Shown: in pieces, positions 1 through 9,008 of the stretch
How positions within the stretch are numbered: the first letter of the stretch is position 1
Layout of the letters: each line of letters opens with the position of its first letter
Origin: Polyporus tsugae
Lineage: Eukaryota > Basidiomycota > Agaricomycetes > Polyporales > Polyporaceae
DNA length: 64,000 nt
Reading direction: 5' to 3'
Assembly: GCA_024305745.1 (NCBI GenBank)
Contig: JAHRBS010000003.1
Coordinates: forward strand, 1,612,001-1,676,000
Made by a program: the position numbers and the translations under genes
The notes under the pieces: generated by a model
Seen by the model: only the letters and a program-made list of their open reading frames with translations
Told to the model about the DNA's origin: nothing
Database searches by the model: none

Positions 1-370
1 CCGCATCGAGCTGCTTTGCGAGGCCAGCATACTTGACAGGAAGGAGTGGCTCGGCCTGCGGACAGTATTCCGAATTTTCGTTGGGAGGTATGGGGCCGAC
101 TTGCGTGTACTGGTCGGCTACACGGTTGTCGCTTCCCCATGGCCAATGGATGTAAGTGATAGCCAGCACCACACAAAAGAAAACGATCGCCCGTAAGACG
201 CGGATTGCTGGACTGCTCGTAGGTCGGGTTTCTTCCTGCGCGGACGGTCCGCTATCAGGCTTTTCGCCATCGTTGTAGGAGACTGTGAGGACACGGTCTT
301 TCTGCGAGTGGAAATGCGAGGGGAGTATTGGCATCTTGTCCGCGATATGCTGTGCCACTCGAGACTCCAT
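1..370 (-). CDS. Gly-Xaa carboxypeptidase (M20, CPS1-like), 5' end only
   Basis: This is the N-terminal part of a vacuolar or secretory Gly-Xaa carboxypeptidase of metallopeptidase family M20; the gene runs off the left edge. The ATG at 370 opens about 120 residues. They comprise a cytosolic head of about 60 residues, one hydrophobic anchor (VLRAIVFFCVVLAITYIHW, type II topology), then the start of the luminal domain with CPQAEPLLPVKYAGLAKQLD. That last stretch closely matches CPQVPALLPVRHADISKTLD in the complete paralogue at 5573-8324, which is the main evidence. No catalytic residue lies inside the window, so activity cannot be judged. The two genes lie on the same strand with two unrelated genes between them, which suggests local duplication. 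Confidence 0.8.
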   Translation of the reverse strand, partial: MESRVAQHIADKMPILPSHFHSQKDRVLTVSYNDGEKPDSGPSAQEETRPTSSPAIRVLRAIVFFCVVLAITYIHWPWGSDNRVADQYTQVGPIPPNENSEYCPQAEPLLPVKYAGLAKQLDA

Positions 371-2088
371 TGGGGCCGGGGGACCTTGCGCACGAAACCT
401 GTTATGAGGCAGTACTATCAGATCCGGTCGAGGAAGATGTCAGTCAACAAAAGGTGTAACCAAACCAACCACGCACTGGCACCTGAGTGACCCTCTGTTC
501 ACAGTGAGCCCGCTTGATCTGAGTACCACAACGCGGATCCGGAGGTAGTTACGTGGTGAGATAAGCACTCACTTTAGTAAATCGTGTCAGGGATCAACGC
601 AGTCTCGGATGAGGGACCGCGGTTTGGACCAGACGTTGATACAGTTAGCAACTCTCGTGGGAGTCCAAGGTGGGTGGGAGGACGTCGGCCCCTATAATCC
701 TGCTTATCTATATTTGATATCCGGTAGTGGCGGCATCGTCGGGAAGGGCAGGAAAAGCCCGATCGCATGTAAGTAAGTCACTCAACCCGGCGCTGGCCAT
801 GGGCCGAAGGCCACCGTCGGCCGCGGGGCAACTGACGGTGTATATCCCTGGACCTCCCATAGGCGGACGTAGTAACCTACGACGACCAGAGGCTCAGGTT
901 AGGTCCCGCACACCTTCCTTGAACAGACGGGGGAATCTCTCTCCACTTACGATACATTATCTACACCGTACATACATACATCACTTGCATAGCACTAGGT
1001 AGCAGCCACATAGGCCGTAACCGGCCTGAGCGCTGCTATATAAAATCGGATTTCATCGTCATCATAAGTTAAAGTACAGGCCCCAGGGTATACGTTGGCT
1101 ACGTACTGCGCAATAGGGATTAGTGCTCCCATAAAGACTCTTCCTCAATTTAAAGGAGTGGCGGTTTGTCAACGATGAACATACTTACGAGTAGGTTTCA
1201 ATTCTCCCTAGGCTGCGACAGAGATGTCGGGACAAAGAATAAGATAGCTAGGCGCATAGCTAGACTGTGGAGTCTACCAGAAAAACCGACGATGAATGTA
1301 TGGAATATATTCTGTTGAGGGCAAGCCAAGAGTACGATTGCCGCGGCCTCCGGAGGGACTGGTTTGCGTTGGCGTAGCGCCCAATGTGGGACAATGATCC
1401 GGGACAGCCACTTCCGCAACATGAACAAACAGGAGTCTCGTCGTATCAAGAACCTCCGAAGCGGCTTCAACGTTTCCCATAGTGGCGGCGGCCAAGTATA
1501 CTATAAGTATAGTCAATTCACCATCTCGCCCACTTACATGTTTGGAATGTTGAGTGACTGTTACCAGTCAGCACCGCCAACGAAGTATGGAGTTAGACTC
1601 ACGTCACTCAGTCTGTGTCCCAACTTCGACCTTTCATTCATCCGGTCCAACAATGCTCAGCGGCGAAAACTACACTAAGTTCATCATCAAGAATCTTGAC
1701 ACTGACAGTGGTCCGCGTCCACATCGCATTCTTGTACTTCACCTCAGTTTCTCTTGACGTTCCGTGTAGGGCTTCGCGATGGGTTGGTTACCCTGCCAGT
1801 GGCGTTCCCCTGGCATTACTGATGATGTGGCCATCGAACATGACTATGGTCTTCTGGTGAGTCCACATCGCATTTCCATATCTGATGATACACGCACTGA
1901 GATGAATGTTATTGTCATGGACGCACGACACGGCGCTCGGGCTTCGTCATAGTGCACACCCTCTGAACGATCCGACGAACTCACCGTCTCCTGTGGAACC
2001 TGACTCCGACACATATTACTCGCTCCCGCAAACCGAAACTACCATGGTCTCGTCTGCTATATCCTGGGCACGCATTCGGCTGTTTGGT
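371..2088. other. Intergenic region, no supported gene
   Basis: No open frame here looks like protein; the short overlapping frames on both strands lack recognisable motifs. A TATA-like stretch (ctatataaaa) lies at 1036-1045 without an obvious gene behind it. A 14-nt direct repeat (gtccacatcgcatt) occurs at 1717 and 1861. The right-hand part should contain the promoter and 5' UTR of the downstream plus-strand gene. An in-frame ATG at 1906 would extend that gene but adds only an unremarkable leader. Confidence 0.5.
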
Positions 2089-3351
2089 ATGTCTTTCCCT
2101 CAAGATTCTCCATCGGCACTGACGGCAGCACCCCATATAGCGCAGCCCCTCGTGCTTTTCTTCTCCCTCTTCTTCGTCCCTACAACCTCGCGCCTAGTGA
2201 ATATCACTATCGATGATCGACTCGGAGACCCCAATACCGGTTTGTCTCCGGTGTATTTACCGACCGAGCCGATGACGTGGAACGTCGGTTCCCCACACGA
2301 GAACTGTACCCGGTGCAGAATTCAGCCTTGGACACTGGACTTTAACCAGATTCATGATCAGACCTGGCACGACGCAACTAGCACCCCCACTCTCACCCCC
2401 GCAACGATAACCGTTTCCTTCACTGGCTCCGCCGTATATGTGTTCAACATAGTCCCCAACACGCTCCCTGGCACTACCACATTTGCCAACATCTCCTTTA
2501 CCATCGACAGAGAGTACGTCGGTTCATTCACCCGTGCTCCTGATTCCAGCTCGACCATCCTGTACAACTACCTCGTGTACAGGAACACGACGCTGGAGAA
2601 CGGCCTTCATACCCTTGTCATGTCTGCGGGGGGTGGTACCGAGTCCCTCGTTCTGTTCGACTACCTGCTCTACACCACTGAAATCAACGGCACGACGTCG
2701 ACTTCCCCTCAGCCCTCATCTTCCGGCGCACCAGTCGGCGCCATCCTTGGGGCTGTAGCCGGCGGGGTCGCTCTCTCTCTTCTCGGGGTCGTAATTGGGA
2801 TATCTATCCTCCGTATCCGAAGGCGTACCAGGCTCGAACCGACGCCGAAGCGAATAATCTTTCCCAATGGAGGGCATGAGGACGAACGGGACGGTCACCC
2901 GGGAGTCTACCGTGGCAGGGGAGGGAGCGGCGCACACTTCGCACAGCCCATGATTCCCGCATCCCCGATCTTCTCGCCCATGATGCGACCGCTGAACCGC
3001 TCAGCAACACACAGTCCACCTCATCTGGCACCCGTGGTGTATTACGGTTCTGACGCACGTCCGTCGCTCTTCGACACAGATGTGGAACCCCATTCTACGG
3101 CGGGATGGTCGTCCAAACGCCGCGCGGAGCTCACACGAACACTAGGGGCCCTGCATCGGAGGATGTCGTTGCTCTCATCTTCCACCGCCCCCTCTCGATC
3201 ACGAGTCAGCGGCGGGAGTGGAACTGAGACGGAGATCCGGGAGCTGGAGGCCGAAATCGGCGAGCTCCGTCGTGTGCTTGCGAGCTTGGGCGAGCAGTTT
3301 GCAGACGAGCGTGTCAGCCGTTCTGATCCGCTGCCTGTGTATACAGCGTAG
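2089..3351 (+). CDS. Single-pass cell-surface protein with beta-rich ectodomain
   Basis: This is an intronless gene for a type I membrane protein of about 420 residues. I place the start at 2089 because the resulting leader carries a hydrophobic signal segment (PLVLFFSLFFVPTTSR) near residues 16-36; in-frame ATGs at 1906 and 2044 are alternatives. The ectodomain (about 35-205) is rich in Thr, Ser and Val with several N-glycosylation sequons. A Ser/Pro stalk leads to one transmembrane helix (GAILGAVAGGVALSLLGVV, about 215-238) and a basic stop-transfer RIRRR. The tail of about 180 residues ends in a short heptad-like helix (REL..EIGELRRVL). This layout is common in Agaricomycete proteins of unknown function. 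A wall-sensing or adhesion role would be a guess. Confidence 0.75.
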   Translation: MSFPQDSPSALTAAPHIAQPLVLFFSLFFVPTTSRLVNITIDDRLGDPNTGLSPVYLPTEPMTWNVGSPHENCTRCRIQPWTLDFNQIHDQTWHDATSTPTLTPATITVSFTGSAVYVFNIVPNTLPGTTTFANISFTIDREYVGSFTRAPDSSSTILYNYLVYRNTTLENGLHTLVMSAGGGTESLVLFDYLLYTTEINGTTSTSPQPSSSGAPVGAILGAVAGGVALSLLGVVIGISILRIRRRTRLEPTPKRIIFPNGGHEDERDGHPGVYRGRGGSGAHFAQPMIPASPIFSPMMRPLNRSATHSPPHLAPVVYYGSDARPSLFDTDVEPHSTAGWSSKRRAELTRTLGALHRRMSLLSSSTAPSRSRVSGGSGTETEIRELEAEIGELRRVLASLGEQFADERVSRSDPLPVYTA

Positions 3352-3606
3352 TAGGAATCAACGTGAGTAATCTCACTTGCCAACTTCGAGAGATAGGTCC
3401 GCTTATGCACCAGAACATGTTGTGTAGGCTCCAGTCGACTGGTCTGTCGTGCGATTGTCATTGTGACCCGTTGATTTGAGAATATTCTGGAGCTACACGC
3501 TCTATTAAAGTACAGCGTATAATTATGTGTTTCGAGCTCTCGCCGGACCTACACACACTGCAGACATGCTAAACAAGCTTGCCGTTAACCTTCGAGTGCC
3601 CCTAGC

Positions 3607-5135
3607 TCATCGACGACTCGAGCCAGCGTCTGCTCCTACGATCGCCGGCCGGTCGTCCGTATCCCCTCCAGCTGAACTGTGGAACGTGAACACGACAGTG
3701 CTTCTCGTCCCTTCTTCAACCGGACCGGCGCCGTCTCGCTCTCGCTGTGCTTGATGGACTTGCGACAGTCCGCCGTTGTCAATGGGCGCTCGTTTGAGTG
3801 CTACCAAAACGATGATGATGGTGGGGTAGATGGCCTGGCAAGGATGCATGAGACCTCGAACACCCCGCCTCGAGATATGGCACACGGCATTGACCACAAG
3901 AGGTACGAGGCACCTATAGATAAAGTACGTGGCCACTTTGGTGAACGTCAATCCAGCGCCGGCTTGGGATGGCTCCGTTCGGGTCTGGTAGATAATGACG
4001 ACTACCTGGATTCCCGTTGTAACGAACCAGTAGTAAGGACTATCGGGAGAGCAATGTTACCATGAGTGCGCAGTAAATGCTGCCAGACTCGACGAGTAGA
4101 GCGAGGGCCTTCAAGACTTCAAGTGGGACCTCGTTCCAGCTTGGGTGAAGTATTTCTTGACCAACCGCCTATGTTGCCTGTTGAATTTTGGCGTCCGTTA
4201 GGAGTCACCCTTCAAATAGGCGAAAGGTACGGGTACGTGGCACCATGTCTTGTAAGCGATGAGAGAAGTCGCGAGGGCGTTGACGGCCAGGGATAGCATC
4301 ACAGACCACTTGGCGTATACGTTGTCTACAGCCTGTCTGTCGCCTGCATGCTTTGGCGTTCGTGCATGTGCATTCTGATGACGCCGGAGAGGGTAGGGAA
4401 ATCAGACGGTCGGCCGCAGACAATCATACAAACACGACCAATTTGAACACACCTAGAATGACGGCCATGAGCAGCCTGAGCGGTCCAACGCAGTAGACGA
4501 CTGTGTTCCGCCAGATGACGCACGTGCGCCACCAGACGATGGCATCCCCAATGATAAACTACAGCAATGAGATGAGCCCATTGGTGACCGGCTCATTTCA
4601 TTCCCAATGGCTGCACTTACGTTTATCCCAAGCGCGATCGTCAGCATCTAGGTTTGTTTGCACGTGGCCTGATCCAAGGTTGCGAGCTCCTCATGCCGGG
4701 CCCTTCGTAGGATGGGGAGAACCGTCCCTTGCCCTGACGATTTGCGCTCCACTGGTTCCACATGAGTGCAGCCATGTACATCCCGGTGGACGTGTACAGA
4801 AGCACGATGCTGACGAGGAGCACCCTGCAATTGGTCTGTGAGGGTGGACCCCGATGGCTGCCTCGGGGGCCATTAGCGTAGAATCATTCAAAGGAAAGAG
4901 TCCTTTCTGACATGAGAAAGTATAAGGAAGTGAAAGGATCGACAGGACTCCTATGCTCTTGTGAGGACGGGAAACGGGAAACCAAATGGGACACCTCACC
5001 GAATGATAAACTTGCAAGCGAGGACTGGATTATCGTGTCTCCCCAGCTGGTAGCAGAGTTCCGCATGGTTTCGAGTGCCAACGTGTTGACTTCAATTGCA
5101 CGGAAGTCGGGCACTGTCGAATTATCGAGAAACAT
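3607..5135 (-). CDS. Basidiomycete multi-pass (7-TM-like) membrane protein, probably frameshifted
   Basis: This is a spliced gene of a large basidiomycete family of integral membrane proteins without known function. Going downstream I read an exon starting MFLDNSTVPDF (5135), then VLLVSIVLLYTSTGMYMAAL, a TM segment with the family hallmark FIIGDAIVWWR (about 4520-4555), then VGPLRLLMAVILGVFKLVVF. Next come AKWSVMLSLAVNALATSLIA, QHRRLVKKY, VLKALALLVESGSIYCALM, VVIIYQT and the last segment IYPTIIIVLVALKR before a Ser-rich tail. Introns of about 55-100 nt with GT-AG ends join most pieces. Between QHRRLVKKYFTQ (about 4140-4180) and LEVLKALALLVESG (about 4060-4121) the frame changes without room for an intron, so one frameshift is likely. 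Either this copy is becoming a pseudogene or there is a sequence error. Confidence 0.6.
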
Positions 5136-5572
5136 TGCACCTGGAAAACGAAATACTATGGGCGTGAGGGATAGGGAGCGGCAGCTGGTGGGAAGGACTC
5201 ACCCGACTGTCAACGTCTTCCACACGATTATATTTCGTGCGCATAGCATGAAGAAGTTAGAAATCCTGCGGTCTATCAGATTGTATCCACAGCCGGGCCC
5301 ATTTGTGGCCCGCATAGTGGTGGAACTCGAATGCATATGGATGCAACGGCATTAATCGACGCTCGAATGTTCATCTTTCATGGAATAGAGTTGTGACTTG
5401 AATTTTGATAATCGCGTCGAACATGCACATGAAACTATGGAAATATAATACCATAGAGCGGCGTACGACGCAACGACTATTGGCTCATGATGGACTTCAG
5501 ACTTCCTGGTAGGTGCCTGCGTACTTAGTATGGGATGCGTAGGGCACTCACTGTTCGTGGCGTAGCGAGTGC

Positions 5573-8324
5573 TCAGAAGTTCCCGAGCCTGAGGTGCTCG
5601 TCGCAGTTGAGAATGAACCTTGTGTAGAAGCGAATCGACTGGATCCACCCCTCTGCCCTCACAGCTGGCAGGTTCATATGGAAGAAGAGGTGAGTGTCAT
5701 ATCGCCATGGTAGAATGCAAAATCACCTTCATTGACTGTATGCAGGCCATTATATAGATCCTTGTCACTTAGATGGCTGTACCGAATGATGTTCTTCGTC
5801 AACTCCCAGTAGAACTGTGTATCTGTATATGCCAAGCCCGAATGAGCCCTCGACGCCACGAGCATATCAGCGAAAGGAGGTGCCCCACTTACCTGTGTTC
5901 CCAAGCGCAAGTTGAGGCGCAACCACCACTCCGCGCGCGTTATATCCCTCTGCGCTCTGCAGCGTCGCTTTGATCGTCCCCGCCAAAATTTGATAAGGGT
6001 CCTCCGGGCCCGTGGGCGTAACGGGAGAAGGCAGCAGACCAGAATCCCAAGAATCTGAGAGTCTAACGTGTCCTCCACTCCCATCTCCGGCCGGCTCCCA
6101 ATACCCAAACGCATCCATGGTGAGATTGAACTGCGCTGCAACGGGGAGAATGACGGTCTTGACGTGCGCCTGGACATCGACGAGTCCGCTGTGTTGCGCG
6201 ATCCGATGGTTGACAACAGCAGCCGCAAGCTCCGGGAGCGCGTTCACCTTGACACCCCCTGAGATGAGATCGACGGCTTGTGTCGTGCGTAGGACAGCAT
6301 CGTACATAGGGTACGCCCGGATAAGACGTCCATGCTACTCGGAAATTTTCTCCGCTGCTTCTGGCTGAACATGGAGACGATGTTGGTGAAGACAAGCTCG
6401 AGCTCATCCTTGAGCCGTTCGATGAGATCATTCCACTCTTCCTTCATCTCCAGCCAGTGTTCCTTGAAATCCTGTACATCCTCGTTCCAGTCGTCGCGCG
6501 CCCCTTGCATGGCCCCCTGCATCGTCATTGTCGCACGATTCCGCACCTTCCGCGCCGTGTATTTGGCCCACAACCCCTCACGTCGTGCTTCGCGCGCCGT
6601 CCGGCGAGCGGCTCGAGCATCTTGCCTGACTTGCAACTCATCCTGTTCGCGCTCGGACTCGTCAGCCGAGATGCCGCTGTCGTCTGGGTCGAGGTTCTGC
6701 GCCGCGGCCTTGAATGCGAGCTGGCGAACGTCCTCGGGGAAGGTGGGGCCATACGTAGCAGCGCACATCGTCGAGTTGTAGGGGCTCCCACCCCGCTCGA
6801 GCACTGCTGGGTGCGGATGAGCCTCTAGGGCAACAACCATAGCGGAGAGAGCGCCAATCGCAGTGTGGGGTGGAGGTACGCTGGAGTGCCCGCCTTTGGC
6901 AGTAACCTCGATACGGACGTCGATATAGCCCTTCTCCGCCAGGGATGGCGTCGCGAAGATCACGTCATCTCCGTAAGGCGTACCGTAGTAGTCTAGATCG
7001 GGTTTGTTATCGTCCGATGACAGTTCCAGGCGGGAATGACGCTCACCGCCTTCGTCGAGCAAGATGGCGAAACCATCACGGCCAAATTCTCGTTCAAGGT
7101 ATTTTGCGAGTTGACCGGCACCCTGAGTTAACAGCGTCGCCAGTCGGTGAGCCCAAAGGTATTACTGAGTACAGGAACTCGTACCTCCATGCCAGACGCT
7201 TCTTCGTCAAAACCAAAGGCCCACACGAAGGTACGCGTCGGCTTGAATCCTTGCTCGAGAAGAGCACTGATGGCATGCCTGCAACCATCCGTCAGATTGT
7301 ACTGTGGACAGTACGTGACATTAAAGCACTTGCAATGAAGCGATGAGGTCCGCCTTGTCATCACCACTGCCACGACCCCAGATCCAAGTCCCTAGAAGAT
7401 AGTCAGAGTGGGTTCTAAGGGAGCCGGTTATCCAATCATTTGCTTACCGTCGTAATAGCCTGAATATGGCGGGTGGACCCAGTCCTTTTCCGTGGCGGGG
7501 TCCACAGGAACAACGTCTGAAAACCGGTATTAGAAAGAATGGGTAACGCTAGAGTCTTCGGATATCACCTTGGTGGGCCGTTATCAAAACGGGATACAGA
7601 AAGGGGTCTGAGCCTTCCCAACGCAACACGATCCCGTACGTATTGACCTTGGTCACTTCAAGAGTCGAAAAACTAATGGCAGTCAATTAGTTCATTACAG
7701 ACGCATCTGTCGGTAGCATCTGTCGGTAGCATGGCACTTGCATTGTAGGAAACGTCCTCTCCAGGTAATCGTGGAACTTTGCGAAAACATCCCATCGCGG
7801 ATCTATGCCCACCGGTCCCAAATCATCGTATGATTCGGTCCTGAATAGATTTCAAGCGTGATGAGAGTCGGCGCCACGACGAATGCGCGAGGAAGATATG
7901 CTTACGGGATCTGAATGGCACCCCCAAGCACCCCGTACGCCTTCAGCTTGTAATCATCGCGAGCGTAGAGAGCGTCCAGCGTCTTCGAGATGTCGGCGTG
8001 ACGCACGGGGAGCAGCGCCGGCACTTGCGGGCACAGTTCCGAAGACTCGTTTGGAGGTAGAGCTCCCAATTGAGTCGACCGGGGCGCTTCCGAAACCCGC
8101 CGATCCCAGAGCCAGCCAAGGCAGGCGATGCTGCTCAGCACCAGCAAGGAGAGGGAGAGGAGCATGGCCCAGGAAACATGACACTTCTGGTGATACTGGG
8201 CCGTGAGCGTCTGGGGCCCATGTTTGGGGGAAGATGCAGGGGAACAATGCTTTGAGTTTTTCTTCGAGCCTGACTGCAAGTTGTTCGAGGTCACGGTCAG
8301 AAACGGCTCCCCTCGCCATTGCAT
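5573..8324 (-). CDS. Gly-Xaa carboxypeptidase (M20 metallopeptidase, CPS1-like)
   Basis: This is a zinc carboxypeptidase of family M20, like yeast vacuolar carboxypeptidase S, that releases C-terminal residues from small peptides with Gly at P1. A cytosolic head is followed by one signal-anchor helix (WAMLLSLSLLVLSSIACLGW) and the luminal enzyme. The metal and catalytic motifs are all visible: TAHQ|D, GRGSGDDK, DEEASG, DEG before the lid, VVNHRI, and GLHTVNE near the end. First exons: 8324-7906, 7840-7742, 7672-7569. Two introns use GC-AG ends (7673-7741 and 7279-7333). The C-terminus reads RFYTRFILNCDEHL..LGNF, stop at 5573-5575. The lid domain contains an extra, highly charged stretch of about 100 residues (roughly 6390-6680). 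The splice from that stretch into IRAYPMYDAVLRTTQAVDL is uncertain; a 44-nt intron with a weak donor would fit. Confidence 0.85.
7279..7333 (-). other. GC-AG intron (55 nt)
   Basis: The exon ending DDKADLIAS and the exon starting HAISALLEQGF join in frame through gcaagt...ttgcag. The GT donor two bases downstream puts the next exon out of frame with the usual acceptor, and with the only in-frame acceptor gives a 28-nt intron, which is too short. Confidence 0.65.
7673..7741 (-). other. GC-AG intron with internal 13-bp tandem duplication
   Basis: The frames on either side (DYLERTFPT and STLEVTKVNTYG) join only if the donor is GCAAGT rather than GT, with acceptor attag. GCAAGT is the classical consensus of natural GC-AG introns. 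Inside it the 13-mer catctgtcggtag is repeated in tandem at 7704-7729. Confidence 0.65.
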
Positions 8325-9008
8325 TAAATGGCTGAGCTACCTCAGACGGATCCATACAGGCCCGTATATCAGCTTAAAATCGTCAACCTGCGAGGATGGT
8401 GAGCATCTAAAGGCACGAAGACGACACTCGCTGCGCCAATGGCAACGTTCACACTTGCCTTTCGCTTTGCGATGCTCAAACCGACCGACGTGTCGTGTTT
8501 GAGCGTTTCAATGTCGAAACTGTTTCAGCCTGACCGTCTATCTACTCTGCAGCCGGCGAGGAAAGTGACGACTGCCAATGGGTATGAGGAGAAGTGTTTG
8601 CATAGTGTGAGACGGTGAGGTTGGGGCTGCGTGGCCTGGGCCGACAGAAGCCAAACCTTCTCACCCGCATTTGGCAGGTGGCGGTGATTCCCGGTTGCCC
8701 GGACCAGATCCCCAGGGAGAGGTTCCCACAAACAGTCAGTCCCGAAAACATGATTTGGATGCATGCGGGTATGTAACGACCCGCTCACAATGTAGAGTAG
8801 TATATAATACATGGTGATGCCAGTATGCAAAGTATACAGAGACTACTGGGGGAGAGCGTCAAGTCAGTGTTCATAATGATGAATATTGAATCGTAAAGAT
8901 CATGGTTCGGCGAAGGACGGCGGTTCGTCGAGGTCAAATAGGACGACATGAGGATACGGAGGAAAGATAAGCTGGGAACTGTGCCGCACGTGGATGCACC
9001 GAAAACCA
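8325..9008. other. Intergenic region upstream of carboxypeptidase
   Basis: This stretch holds the 5' region of the minus-strand carboxypeptidase and the 3' UTR of the minus-strand zinc-finger gene. Both neighbours read leftward. No coding frame or RNA gene is supported. Confidence 0.5.
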
